A stretch of 64,000 bases of DNA, taken from NCBI GenBank assembly GCA_050943135.1, contig JBMNOP010000002.1, positions 211,919 through 275,918 on the forward strand, read 5' to 3'. The notes beneath the pieces are model-generated. The model made no database searches, had not been told where the DNA came from, and was given only the letters and a program-made list of their open reading frames with translations. Positions 17,091 through 27,900 of the stretch are shown piece by piece (position 1 is the stretch's first letter; each line of letters starts with the position of its first letter). Source of the DNA: RUG695 sp050943135 (GTDB lineage: Bacteria > Planctomycetota > Planctomycetia > Pirellulales > Thermoguttaceae). The position numbers and the translations under genes are program-made.

Positions 17091-17495
17091 TTCTCTCCTC
17101 TAAGGCTCTTTCGTGAATGGGGGCTCGTTATTCGTTTTCGAGTTGGAACATCTCCTCTTCTCAGAAAAATCTCATGGAGTGCTTTTTATGGCTTCCGTTT
17201 CGGTGAATCCCGTAACGGAAGCCTGCACGCAGCCCTCATGGCCAAGAATTCACCGTTCGGAGATAACGACAAAAAAAGATACCGGGTTTGCGGTAATACC
17301 GATCCCGGGTCACGGGAATCTAAAAACTCATCGTCTCAAAATGCTGAAATCTCAAAATAGGATCGAGATCAGCGTTGAGATCGACTGAACCGAATTCGGC
17401 AAAACGGTATCGGGAACCGCGAGGATCGGCAAGTCGACGTCATTCCCCGGCACATCCGTTGGTCCGGCACTCTAAACTGTGCGACCCCTGCACCG
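17091..17495. other. Intergenic region with a 10-bp hairpin
   Basis: No gene is supported. GGCTTCCGTT (17190-17199) pairs with AACGGAAGCC (17214-17223) around a 14-base loop, about 100 bases upstream of pepT. There is no T-run on either side in the right orientation, so a regulatory hairpin is more likely than a terminator. Confidence 0.5.
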
Positions 17496-20339
17496 CTATT
17501 GCAACCTGTCTCCTTCACCGATCACGGTCAGTTCCATCCGCTTGCCGGTCGGTAACGATGCTTCGGCGGTAACGCTCAGGCGGTTCTCACCCTTCTTCAG
17601 AAGCGGAATCGGGTCGCTGGGGGTAAACTCTTCGGCCGGCACACCGTCTTTCCTGTATTTTATGCATTTGCCGTCACGTAATTCGAAATAGGACCCGGTT
17701 TCGAGCGTGATCGGGAAACGGATCGCCTGACCGTTGACGGTGACAATCGGATTTTTCAACTCATTTTCCCGATAGGGAAGTGCCACGATCGGCCCCAACA
17801 GACAGCGCACCGTCTTTCCGGCGGGAACGTTATTGTACCAGATTCGACATTCGTCAAGGTTGCCGGTTTCGCGGTAGTGCGTGTAGACGGTATATCCCAT
17901 CGGCGGCCAAACATAATGGCTCAGTTGTGTGGAATCGGCTTCAAGGAGCTCGATATATTTCCAGCCGGTAAAGTCGATTTTCACCAAATGGCTGCAACAG
18001 CCGAGCTGCACATTAAGCACTTCACCCAACCCGTCCCCGCAGAGCCAAAAACCGGTCGTACGAAGTGTTTTAGGATCGGAGGACTTCGGCATCCGCCAAA
18101 GATCGGTTCGGACCCAGGCGGCATCGTCGGGTACTTCGCCGGTATGAGACGCCGTGAATGCGAACGCCGACTCACCGGTCGCCGGAACACGGTCGACATC
18201 CGGTTCAAGGGTGCCGGTCACGCCGCGGTTTCCTTCGCAATCCTTGGAAACCTTCGCGGGATCGAAACGGACGGCTTTCATCGGATCATCGTATGCCGCC
18301 GGGGAATAGAATGCCGTCAGACGCAGCGAAAGAGGTTGGGAAGCAAACTCGTTTTCAACATTCCACGCCGCACTGTCATCGGAAACATCGATGATTTTGT
18401 GCCTCTTGTAAAACATTTCGCGAAACCAAGGCGTACCGTCGGCATCGTGGTATAATCTGTACTCACGTTTCGGTTGCCGGAGTTTTGCCAAAATCGACTC
18501 GTCAAGATCGGCACGGCGTGCCTTTTCGTAATCGTGAATCCGAGAAACACAACCGGCCAGAAACGGATCGGCGTCAATCTTTTTTATGTCAACCGGATGG
18601 CTGAACGAAAAACCGGCATTATTCCCGACCATCTTGCAACCGATGTAATCGACGTCATCGCCATAGGTCGGTTCGGTTGAGGGATCTTTCCAGGTCGAGA
18701 GATTCCACCAACCAAGCTGGAAGGGAAGATAGAGCCCCCCTTCTTTGAGTCCGGCAAACTTATCGATTTTCGGATCATGCCCCAGCCAGCAGCCGTGCTG
18801 GTATTCTTCACCCGCTTTCATTGAGCCGAGGTGAACGTCAAGAAACCTCTTATAGCCGCGTACGGGGTAGTCCCATGCCTGGTAACGGGACCGGTAATGC
18901 CACCATTGGTGGATCATTCCGGCAAACTCCATGCCAACCGGGCGGTTCAGGTCTTTGGCGACATCCATCACGAACTTGCCGCCGTAATACCAATAATTCT
19001 CTTCCCCCCACATGTATTGGATCCCTTCGATCGCATCGAAGTAAACCCCATCGAAGCCGCACCGATTGATCAAATCGGAGTGGTTTTTCGCAATCTCATA
19101 CCAAAGCGGCGAATCGGGTTTGGGAACGTACATCCCGTCCCAGAATGTTTTCAGAAGCGAAGCCGTCGTTCCCGAATCGTGCGCTGCGGCACGGGTGTTA
19201 TGAAACCCACGTTGGCAACCGAGAAACTTCCATGGGGCTTCTTTGGTAACATCGGTATATTTCACAATCTCATCACCGATCCTTATGGTACGGCAACTTG
19301 TCGTCATCCAGCCGCCCTGCAAAAATTCGGGGTCGATCGGTTCGAGTACCGTGATTTCGTCAGTCCGGGCATCGATCGGCTCGGCAAGTCTCCAGTCGTG
19401 GAGGGTATCGAGATCGGGATGGGGTACCGGCGTGACATAGCGATCATCTTTGCCGATAAAACACGTATAGGTGTGCAAAATTACCTTGATTCCTGCGTCA
19501 TGACACCTATCGATTACCCGCTTAAACGAATCCCAACCGCCCGGTTGTCGGTTATCCAGCGAGCCGAAACTGAAAAAGCCACCGCCGTGATTATCGATTT
19601 GATTAAAGCCGAGTCGTCGGCACGACTCGATCCAAGAATCGACCGTCTCTTCGGTCAGCGTTCCGAAGTTCATCTGGTAGGAACCGTAACCGTCGTCGGA
19701 GCTCAGGGCCCACGCGCCCCCTTTATCGGAAAAGGGAATATCCTCGGCATCGTGGGACATCGTCTCACGGATTGCGGGAAGAATGTCGGGCTGGGGACAC
19801 CCGATCAATGCGGCCTTGGCACCGACCATCCCGAAACGGTTCGTAGCTTCGGCCCGGTAAGCATTGTGCAGCGCGGGAAGCTGGTGAACGTGTGTGAACG
19901 GAGTCAGCGCCAGCGCACATGCGGCAAAAGGTTCATACGGTTTCGCCTCTAAATCGAGTGGCACATTCACGAAAACGATGGCATCGGGTTCGCCGACAAT
20001 CCCGACGACTTCAAAAATGAGGTAGTCGTGACACGAAACGACTTTTATGTCGGCAAGGAGACTCCCGTTCTTGAAGGTCAGATAAAGGATGTTCCCCTCA
20101 AGAGTCGCCGCGGATGCGGGATACTCTTTCCCCTCGACCCGAACCAGTGCACAAGCAGAAGGTTCCCCCGGCCGAAGGTATTCTTTCCCGCCGATCTTGT
20201 CGAAGAGAGAAATGTTGCTCCCGTCGTCCCCGATATTGTAGCGGAACGTATCGGTTTCGAAGACGGCGTCGGCAGCGGCAAAAGGGCTGACCACCGCGCA
20301 AACCAAAGTGAGTAAAACGGTTTTAAGCGCAAGGTTCAT
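17496..20339 (-). CDS. Large secreted glycoside-hydrolase-like TIM-barrel protein
   Basis: 947 aa from ATG 20339 (GTG 20348 is possible). Sec signal peptide (about 1-24). An N-terminal beta-sandwich-like part (30-190) precedes a barrel part: GFNQIDNHGGG, GIKVILHTYTCF, and GFDGVYFDAIEG, where the last Asp-Ala-Ile-Glu segment looks like the acid strand of clan-D glycosidases. An inserted block (about 330-380) reads like a Cys-containing beta domain (GCQRGFHNTRAAAH). C-terminal beta-rich modules follow. The substrate is unknown. It may belong with the polysaccharide-breakdown genes at 45-56 kb. No specific GH family is assigned. Confidence 0.6.
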   Translation of the reverse strand: MNLALKTVLLTLVCAVVSPFAAADAVFETDTFRYNIGDDGSNISLFDKIGGKEYLRPGEPSACALVRVEGKEYPASAATLEGNILYLTFKNGSLLADIKVVSCHDYLIFEVVGIVGEPDAIVFVNVPLDLEAKPYEPFAACALALTPFTHVHQLPALHNAYRAEATNRFGMVGAKAALIGCPQPDILPAIRETMSHDAEDIPFSDKGGAWALSSDDGYGSYQMNFGTLTEETVDSWIESCRRLGFNQIDNHGGGFFSFGSLDNRQPGGWDSFKRVIDRCHDAGIKVILHTYTCFIGKDDRYVTPVPHPDLDTLHDWRLAEPIDARTDEITVLEPIDPEFLQGGWMTTSCRTIRIGDEIVKYTDVTKEAPWKFLGCQRGFHNTRAAAHDSGTTASLLKTFWDGMYVPKPDSPLWYEIAKNHSDLINRCGFDGVYFDAIEGIQYMWGEENYWYYGGKFVMDVAKDLNRPVGMEFAGMIHQWWHYRSRYQAWDYPVRGYKRFLDVHLGSMKAGEEYQHGCWLGHDPKIDKFAGLKEGGLYLPFQLGWWNLSTWKDPSTEPTYGDDVDYIGCKMVGNNAGFSFSHPVDIKKIDADPFLAGCVSRIHDYEKARRADLDESILAKLRQPKREYRLYHDADGTPWFREMFYKRHKIIDVSDDSAAWNVENEFASQPLSLRLTAFYSPAAYDDPMKAVRFDPAKVSKDCEGNRGVTGTLEPDVDRVPATGESAFAFTASHTGEVPDDAAWVRTDLWRMPKSSDPKTLRTTGFWLCGDGLGEVLNVQLGCCSHLVKIDFTGWKYIELLEADSTQLSHYVWPPMGYTVYTHYRETGNLDECRIWYNNVPAGKTVRCLLGPIVALPYRENELKNPIVTVNGQAIRFPITLETGSYFELRDGKCIKYRKDGVPAEEFTPSDPIPLLKKGENRLSVTAEASLPTGKRMELTVIGEGDRLQ

Positions 20340-20400
20340 ATCAATCACGGAGAGTTAAAACGTACTCGGAACCGACCGGAAAACGTCGGTTCTCGGAAGG

Positions 20401-20430
20401 AAAAAGGGGCGTTCGGAATCACCCCGAACC
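20401..20430 (-). terminator. Intrinsic terminator candidate
   Basis: On the minus strand GTTCGG (20424-20429) pairs with CCGAAC (20411-20416) over a 7-base loop, followed by GCCCCTTTTT. It lies after the small membrane protein gene at 20584 and before the large glycosidase-like gene, so it would separate them. The stem is short. Confidence 0.4.
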
Positions 20431-20583
20431 GGAAAAAGGAAGCTCGATAGGGGAAAACCCCCGATTCTCCGACATTTTAACGGCGTTTTTTTTCTAAGTC
20501 AAGAAATCGAAACAACACCCAGGGGCCGTCGGCAGAAGAGAGGGAAAAGAAGTCGGACCCATTCCGGAAAAACAAAAGCTCTT

Positions 20584-21141
20584 TCAGCGGACCTCGTAAC
20601 TCGGAGACTCGGAATTCAGAGGACTCGACTCTTCCGAAAATTTCGCCGCCATGTAGGTCGAATGTACCCGCACGATTTCGTCGGTTTCAGCTTTCTCGAT
20701 CTCCTCGGTCTGTTCTCCCTCGGAAACCTCCTCGGAAGAGGACGATTCATCGGCCAAAGATTCATCATTGGTTTCAGCGGAACATTGATTCGCGGAATAG
20801 GAGACCTGACGGAACGGAGCACTGCTCTCATTGCTCCAATCATCGCTGCCCTGTTTTTCCCCGTTCGCCTTTTTGACCACGGGATAATTCGCACTGATCA
20901 TGACGGGCTTCGGCCAATTTTCATCTTCGCCGGTCATGCGCGCGTAGAACGGCTCCTCGCCGAAGGGGGATGGAGTCCTCGTTTCAAGAGTATCTTCGTT
21001 ATTGGCGTCGGTCTGTTCATCCGCCGAAGAACGATCGGTTCCGTTAACCATTTCCCAAACCTGTGGAAATCGGCATATGTTAACCCACAAACAGAGGAAG
21101 ATCAGCAAAAACGACAAAAACAACCCGGAATACTTCGACAT
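20584..21141 (-). CDS. Small acidic membrane-anchored protein of unknown function
   Basis: 185 aa. One N-terminal hydrophobic helix (about 5-23) is followed by a long, Ser/Glu/Asp-rich, probably disordered tail. GAGG stands 6 bases before ATG 21141. No family is recognised. The helix lacks a clear signal-peptidase site, so it is more likely an anchor with the tail in the periplasm. Its coding character is supported by the ribosome site and even codon use, not by homology. Confidence 0.55.
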   Translation of the reverse strand: MSKYSGLFLSFLLIFLCLWVNICRFPQVWEMVNGTDRSSADEQTDANNEDTLETRTPSPFGEEPFYARMTGEDENWPKPVMISANYPVVKKANGEKQGSDDWSNESSAPFRQVSYSANQCSAETNDESLADESSSSEEVSEGEQTEEIEKAETDEIVRVHSTYMAAKFSEESSPLNSESPSYEVR

Positions 21142-22024
21142 ATTTTACCTCGCGGCAAACGACCGAACAGCCTTCTGCCCTGCTGCGTGCGCGGCGGATT
21201 TTTCTGGTTCGAGATTACAGCCTAGGGAATGTAACGAAAACGCAACGTCAAACCGACCGTCGGATCTCCTTACTCAACAAAACCTAGAATCTTTCAGCCC
21301 GAAAATCAAGAAAAAACGAAACTCCATGCTGTTTTTTATTTAATAATGGTTCTTTTGTAGCGGTAAAACCGGTTTTTCGGGAAGGGGCCGAGTCAAGAGG
21401 CAAAAGAGGGGTTACTCGTATGACGTAATCACCGCCCGGCGAAACAGTAATGGTCTCATGTTCCCATCCCTGCTCGAAACCAGGACGCGTACCCATCTTT
21501 TCCGGAATCCGTTAAGCCAAGCATCCGACAAGAAAATGTCCTGGTCATCGGGACGGCCTTCCAAAGATTCATCCGAGGCAGGCGGCCCGATTCGGCTTGC
21601 GATGACGAAAAGGAGTCTCTCGGAAAGAGCATACGAACCATGAAAAAGGGAATCCCGGACAAAATCGATTGATTCCGGGAACGAAAGAGAGAAACATGAT
21701 TTGGAGCCCCCTGATAACAAAGGTGAGGATACCGGTTGCCATTTACTCCGGATCGGTCATAGAATGCTCGCACAACCCATGAATCTTTCCTCGCAATGCG
21801 GTGTCGATGACGGCACAAGCCGGGTTCTCGAATCGGAACCCCACTGTACCGGCGGAACGAAGAAAAAAGGATCGAATCGACCCGTTGCGACGTGGAAACG
21901 GTATGCCCTTTAACCCTTCTCCCAAACAGACCTGAGACTTCTCAACGAGAGAAAAACCGATCGCTGAGACCATCGCCACCGCGACGGAAATTCCGGGCCT
22001 GAACTCTGGGAGTGAAGCCGCGAA
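21142..22024. other. Long gene-poor stretch
   Basis: I see no gene that I can support in these 880 bases; the short frames have no ribosome site and no recognisable sequence. One 7-bp hairpin, TCCCGGA (21653-21659) / TCCGGGA (21674-21680), is present. It may be decayed coding sequence. Confidence 0.5.
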
Positions 22025-23257
22025 CTATCTCAAATCTTCGAGCGGGCCGACCGCGACGGTCAGTTTCGGCGTGATCGGGTACTTTTGGAGGACGGCGTTC
22101 ACGTCGTCTAAGGTCATCTTACGGACAATCTCTAAGTCGCCGCTGATCGGATAATAGACATGTTCCTGAAGCCATTCGGTTCCGACCGAAAAGAGACGCC
22201 CTCGGGAACGCTCCGAGGCGAGAACCAGGCGTGAAAGGAGTTTATTCTTGGCCCGGGCAAGTTCCTCGGCCGTTACCCCGTCACGGGAAGTGCGGTGACA
22301 CAGATCTTCGGCGATTTTCAGGTTTTCCGCCGTACTTTCGGACGCACAGCAGAGACTGATGCAAAAATAGCCCGCGTCAGAAAACTCGCAGAAACCGAGC
22401 GAGGCACTATCGACTTTGCCGTTATCGACCAATTCCCAAAAGAGTCGACTGCCGACGTCGTCGCCGACTATATTCGCGAGAATGGCTGCGGCGTAACGGT
22501 CGCTGTCGCGGACCGACGGCGCATCGGAGAGAAGAAAAAGATACTCTTGGGTCGAAGCGGGACGAAAATAGACCTCTTGCCCCCCGTGGCCGACGGGACG
22601 AAACGTTTCGCGACTGATCGGTTCCGGCCTCCACGACTCACACCGCTGGCGGACATCGCCAACGAGTTTGTCGAAGTCGACGGCACCGCTTGCCGCAACC
22701 ACGACATTTCCGGGGGAATAACGGTTCTCAAAGTAGGAACGCATCTGCCGGACGGTCAGATTACCGATCGACTCATAGGTTCCCAGCACGCTTCGCGCCA
22801 GGGGATGACCGGCAAAAAAGTGTTCACGGCACTTCTCGTCAACCCCGAACGGGGGTTGATCTTGGTACATTTTGATCTCTTCGAGGATCACCTTCTTTTC
22901 GGTATTGAAGTCATCTTCGCGAAGTGTGGGGCGGAGAATGTCGGCCAGAAGATCGACCGCCCGTGTCTGCAACTCGGGCAAAACCGAAACGTAGTAGACC
23001 GTCATTTCCTCGGTGGTAAACGCATTCGACACCCCACCGATCTCATCGAGTTCGCGGTTCACATCTTCGGCCGACCGACAGGAGGTTCCCTTGAAGAGCA
23101 TATGCTCCAAAAAGTGGCTCACACCGGAGATTTCGTCCGACTCGTCCCGCGAGCCGGTCCGGACGAAGAACCCGACCGAAACCGCACAGGCGTTCGGATT
23201 GACTTCGGCAATGATGTCAAGCCCATTGTCGAGCGTTATCTGTTTAAATTCCGTCAT
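22025..23257 (-). CDS. M16 family zinc peptidase (insulinase/PqqL-like), active form
   Basis: 410 aa. Inverted zinc motif HFLEH at residues 48-52 and the downstream VILEEIKMYQDQP helix supplying the third ligand. This is the single-chain bacterial M16B architecture of two similar halves; the second half carries the conserved Arg/Tyr-type region near the C-terminus. No signal peptide, so probably cytoplasmic. A second M16 protein lacking the zinc motif is encoded at 29536-30786; M16B enzymes often work as an active/inactive pair. The oxidoreductase gene starts upstream at 24666 and ends 50 bases before this start, so they may be co-transcribed. Confidence 0.92.
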   Translation of the reverse strand: MTEFKQITLDNGLDIIAEVNPNACAVSVGFFVRTGSRDESDEISGVSHFLEHMLFKGTSCRSAEDVNRELDEIGGVSNAFTTEEMTVYYVSVLPELQTRAVDLLADILRPTLREDDFNTEKKVILEEIKMYQDQPPFGVDEKCREHFFAGHPLARSVLGTYESIGNLTVRQMRSYFENRYSPGNVVVAASGAVDFDKLVGDVRQRCESWRPEPISRETFRPVGHGGQEVYFRPASTQEYLFLLSDAPSVRDSDRYAAAILANIVGDDVGSRLFWELVDNGKVDSASLGFCEFSDAGYFCISLCCASESTAENLKIAEDLCHRTSRDGVTAEELARAKNKLLSRLVLASERSRGRLFSVGTEWLQEHVYYPISGDLEIVRKMTLDDVNAVLQKYPITPKLTVAVGPLEDLR

Positions 23258-23307
23258 CTATGCCTGTATCCCTTCGGGGGCGAGTAGTCTGGCGGATAGA
23301 CCGCCTG

Positions 23308-24666
23308 TCAGACGAACCTCGTGACACCCGGATGGGGAATATAGTAATCGCCGTTCTCGTCGGGCATGACCACCGAAGGGCCGTTGATATCGACCAGGTT
23401 CTCGTAGGCGATTTCGGAATCATAACGAAATTCCGATTTCCACGCCTGCTCGGCCGAGAGGTATTGCCCGGTTTCGGTGGCAAAGCGCCCCAAAAGGGCG
23501 GTAAAGGTTGCCATGATCCCCCGTTCCATCTCGTTCCACGGACGGTCTTCACGGATCGCCGCAAAGAGACGGTCGTGTTCGGTCTGATAGGAGTCGTTGT
23601 CGGGAGAGGACGGTTTCCAAAGCGGTTCGCCCCGTAGGCCCGAGAAGGAAAGAGCTTCGAACCCCTTGTAGATTTTCGGGTCACCAACCCCTTCCCCGAC
23701 ATGGGCAACGCCTTTCGTCCCTTGGACGACACAGCAGAAGTTGCTCCACGTGTTCGGCATGGTGCGGGTACTCATTATCAGGCGTTTGCCGCTCGGAAAG
23801 AGATACTCCACGCTCGCCAGGTCGATGAGCTGGTCTTTATCGGGACGATGAGTTCGTCCGCCCGACCCTTGGGCGAACGCGGGATATTCCTGAGCCGCCC
23901 AACAGGCGATATCGAGGTTATGGATCAGAGCGTCGACGATGAAACCGCCGCTCGTCCAATCGAAGCAGAAAAGGTTCCGAAGCTGGTGCTGAAGCGGGGT
24001 ATAGTTCCCCTTCGGGCCAAGGTTGTGCGGCCCATGAAAACGGTAGACAAAGCAGTTGACCACTTCGCCGAGTTTGCCGTCATGGATCGCCTTGACCGTC
24101 TCTTCGCAGCGAAACTTGTTCCGGTTGTTCAGCCCCACGCCGACCTTGACCCCTTTGGCGAGCGCCTTCTCGTTCGCTTCCCGGATTTTCCGGAGATTGA
24201 CCATGTCGGTGGCCACGGGCTTTTCGGCAAAAACGTTGATCATCTTGGGGGAATTGACGGCATAAGCGTAATGGAGAGGGCGGAACGCAGGAGGAGTCGT
24301 CAGAAGGACGACATCTCCGTCATCGAGAGAATCGATCGCCTGTTTGTAAGCTTCAAGACCATGGAAAGTGCGATCTTCGATACCGTCACTCAGACAGTCT
24401 TCGTTGGTGGCAGCGAGAGCCTCGACAGCCCCGACGGCTTTGTCCTCAAAGGCGTCGGCAACCGCCCAAAGCTTGGTGTTCGGATCGGCGGCCAAAGCCT
24501 GACGCACCGCACCGCCCCCACGGTTACCGCAACCGACCCATGCGATTTTGATGGTGTTGTTTTCCCGGGCATGAACGCGCGGAACCCCTGCGGCGGAAAC
24601 AAAAACGCCGGCAGCGGTCAACCCGGAAGCCCGGAGAAAACGACGACGCGAAAACAGATTGCTCAT
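23308..24666 (-). CDS. Tat-exported Gfo/Idh/MocA family oxidoreductase
   Basis: 452 aa. Twin-arginine signal SRRRFLRAS (6-14) with hydrophobic region and a cleavage site near VHA. The Rossmann fold begins KIAWVGCGNRGGG; AEKPVATD carries the EKP motif of the family, and the C-terminal part is the substrate-binding domain. It probably oxidises or epimerises a sugar or cyclitol with NAD(P)H in the periplasm, as the folded cofactor-loaded enzyme would need the Tat route. Such Tat-tagged copies are very common in planctomycetes. The substrate cannot be told from sequence. Confidence 0.9.
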   Translation of the reverse strand: MSNLFSRRRFLRASGLTAAGVFVSAAGVPRVHARENNTIKIAWVGCGNRGGGAVRQALAADPNTKLWAVADAFEDKAVGAVEALAATNEDCLSDGIEDRTFHGLEAYKQAIDSLDDGDVVLLTTPPAFRPLHYAYAVNSPKMINVFAEKPVATDMVNLRKIREANEKALAKGVKVGVGLNNRNKFRCEETVKAIHDGKLGEVVNCFVYRFHGPHNLGPKGNYTPLQHQLRNLFCFDWTSGGFIVDALIHNLDIACWAAQEYPAFAQGSGGRTHRPDKDQLIDLASVEYLFPSGKRLIMSTRTMPNTWSNFCCVVQGTKGVAHVGEGVGDPKIYKGFEALSFSGLRGEPLWKPSSPDNDSYQTEHDRLFAAIREDRPWNEMERGIMATFTALLGRFATETGQYLSAEQAWKSEFRYDSEIAYENLVDINGPSVVMPDENGDYYIPHPGVTRFV

Positions 24667-24792
24667 ACGGTACCACTCCCTATCGAAACGAAAGCACGAA
24701 AAACGCGACGGTTGATTTTCCTATTCTATGGAACTCTTATCCCCTTTTCAATATCACTCCCGTAAATTCTAAAAATTTTGTTCCCGCAGCTC

Positions 24793-24820
24793 TTGAAGAA
24801 AGGCAAATCAGGGGTAGAAT
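24793..24820 (+). promoter_or_regulatory. Promoter candidate of nifJ
   Basis: TTGAAG (24793-24798), 16 bases, TAGAAT (24815-24820), giving a leader of about 110 bases before the GTG start. Confidence 0.5.
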
Positions 24821-24938
24821 GAAAGCGTTTAGCTTTTGTTGCGCTTCGGCAATAATATCGTCCGGTCGGCCGATGGAAGCGTAAAAGAGCCTTGGTAATG
24901 TGTCCACTTCCTATCTTACCCCATGAGAGGAGTCTGCT

Positions 24939-27900
24939 GTGAGCGAAGAGAAACGCTTTGTCATGACCGACGGTAATGAAGCGACCACCATGATCGCGCA
25001 TCTTTGCAACGAAGTAATGGCTATCTACCCGATTACCCCGTCGTCCACGATGGGTGAACTGGCAGATGACTGGGCGGCAAAAGGGAAAAAAAACATCTTC
25101 GGAACGATCCCTCATGTGGTCGAAATGCAAAGCGAAGCCGGTGCCGCGGGCGCGGTTCACGGTTCCCTCCAGGCGGGCGCCCTGACTTGCACCTTTACCG
25201 CCAGCCAGGGGCTTCTTCTCATGATCCCGAACATGTTCAAAATCGCCGGTGAAATGACCCCGACGGTATTCCATGTCTCGGCTCGTAGCGTCGCAACGCA
25301 CGCTCTTTCGATCTTCGGCGACCATAGCGACGTTATGGCGGTTCGCTCCTGCGGTTGGGCAATGCTCTGCGGCGGTACGATTCAGGAAACTCACGACATG
25401 GCCCTGGTCGCCTACGCCTCGACTCACGAAGCGAAGATCCCGTTCATCCACTTCTTCGACGGGTTCCGCACCAGCCACGAGATCAACAAACTCGAGAAGA
25501 TTCCGGAAGAGACCGTTCGCCAGATGTTCGACATCGAAAAGGTCAAGCGGTTCCGTGAAAATGCCCTCAGCCCGAACCGCCCGGTCATCCGCGGTACGGC
25601 CCAAAACCCCGATGTTTTCTTCCAAGCCCGTGAGACCTGCAATACCGCCTATGCCAAGGTTCCGCAAATCGTCCAGGAAGAAATGGACAAATTTGCCAAG
25701 CTCACCGGCCGTCAGTATCACCTGTTCGATTACTACGGCGATCCGAATGCCGAATCGGTCATCGTCATCATGGCGAGCGGCTCCGGAATCGTCGAAGAAT
25801 ACCTCGATTTCGTCGGAAACGATAAGGGTGTCGGTATGGTCAACGTCCGACTCTATCGCCCGTTCGACGTCGATGCGTTCCTGGCCGCGATGCCGAAGAG
25901 CGTCAAAAAGATCGCCGTTCTCGACCGTACCAAGGAACCGGGCGGCCTGGGCGAACCCCTTTACCTGGACGTCGTCACCGCGATGGCGCAAGGCTGGAAG
26001 GGTACGATGCCGACCATCGTCGGCGGTCGCTACGGTCTTTCCTCGAAAGACTTTACCCCCGCGATGGTCAAGGGCGTCTATGACGAACTGGCCAAAGATC
26101 AGCCGATGAGCGATTTCGTGGTCGGTATCGAAGACGACGTTACCAACAAATCGATCAAATACGATGCGAACTTCTCGACCGAAAAAGACGATGTTCGCCG
26201 CTGCATGTTCTATGGGCTCGGAAGCGACGGAACGGTCGGCGCCAACAAAGAAACCTCGAAGATCGTCGGTGAGTATACCCCGAATTACTGTCAGGGTTAC
26301 TTTGAATACGACTCCAAGAAATCCGGTTCCGTCACGATCTCCCACCTGCGTCTTTCTCCCCGCCCGATCAAGGGTTCTTACCTTATCCACCAAGCCAACT
26401 TTGTTGCGTGCCATCAGTTCGTATTCACCGAACGGGTCGACCTTCTGGCAAACATCGTCGAAGGGGGCACCTTCCTTCTCAATGCTCCCTACGCGGCCGA
26501 CGAAGTCTGGGATTATCTCCCGATCGAACTCCAGCAAGAGATCATTTCCAAGAAACTCAAGTTCTACGTCATCGACGCGGTCAAGGTCGCCAAAGCGGCC
26601 GGCATGGGCGGGCGCATCAACACCGTCATGCAAACCTGTTTCTTCAAGCTCGCCGAATTTATGGAACCGGACGAAGCTATCCAGCGTATCAAAGACGGTA
26701 TCAAGAAGGCCTATGGCAGCAAGGGCGAGGAAATCGTTCAGAAGAACTACGCCGCGGTCGATTCGGCACTTCCGGCCCTCCAGGAGGTCAAAGTTCCTTC
26801 AGAGGTAACCTCGAAATTCCACCGTATCGACGGTATCGATCCCTCGGCTCCGGAATTCGTTAAGAAGACCTTGGCCGAGATCATGGCCTCTCGCGGCAAC
26901 CAGCTTCCGGTCAGTGCGTTCAACGATGCGAAAGACGGCACCTTCCCGACGGGCACCACCCGTTATGAAAAGCGGAGTGTCGCAATCGATATCCCGATTT
27001 GGGATAAAGATATCTGCATTCAGTGTGGTCAGTGCTCGTTGGTTTGCCCACATGCTGCGATCCGGCTGAAGATTTACGATACCGACGCCATCAAAGATGC
27101 TCCGGCCACCTTCAAATCGGCGGAAGCCAAGGCCGAATTCAAAGGCCAATTTGCGACGATTCAGGTTGCTCCGGAAGACTGCACCGGTTGCGGCACGTGT
27201 GTTCACGTCTGCCCCGTCAAGAGCAAGACCGAAGAAGGAAAGAAAGCGATCAATCTGCAAGACAAAATCGCCAATCTCCAGGCCGAAAAAGCGAACTGGG
27301 AATACTTCCTCTCGATTCCGGATTACGACCGCACCGAGGTCAAGGCCGGGACGATCAAAGGCTCGCAGCTCCTGCTGCCTCTCTTTGAATTCTCGGGCGC
27401 TTGCGGCGGTTGCGGAGAAACCCCGTATATCAAGCTCATCACGCAACTCTTCGGCGACCGTATGATGATCGCCAACGCCACCGGTTGTTCCTCAATCTAC
27501 GGCGGAAATCTCCCGAGCACCCCATACACAAGCAATGCCGAGGGCTATGGTCCGTGCTGGTCCAATTCCCTCTTTGAAGATGCCGCCGAATTCGGCATGG
27601 GGATGCGTCTCGGTGTCGATCAACAGCAAGCTTTCGCCCGGGAAATTCTCGAAGGCGCCAAAGATAAACTCGGCGCCGCGCTGGTCGAAAACATCCTGAA
27701 CAACAAGCAGGAAACCGAAGAAGAGATCGCACAGCAGCGCAAGTGGGTTGCCGAAGTCAAGGCGATGGCCGAAGGGTGCGACTGCGGTTGCGAAAAATCG
27801 AAGCTCCTTGCGGCTTCCGCCGAATACATGATCCGTCGCAGCAACTGGATCATCGGCGGCGACGGTTGGGCTTACGATATCGGTTACGGCGGTCTCGATC

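Noticed and set aside
21142..22024. tRNA-like string GGTTCGAGAT near 21210
   Set aside because: No acceptor or anticodon stem can be folded around it; no tRNA was found in the window.
24726..26633. A 635-codon open frame on the minus strand
   Set aside because: It is the antisense shadow of the start of nifJ, which has full domain evidence. Its composition (many Asp/Arg/Val/Gly) is typical of such shadows.
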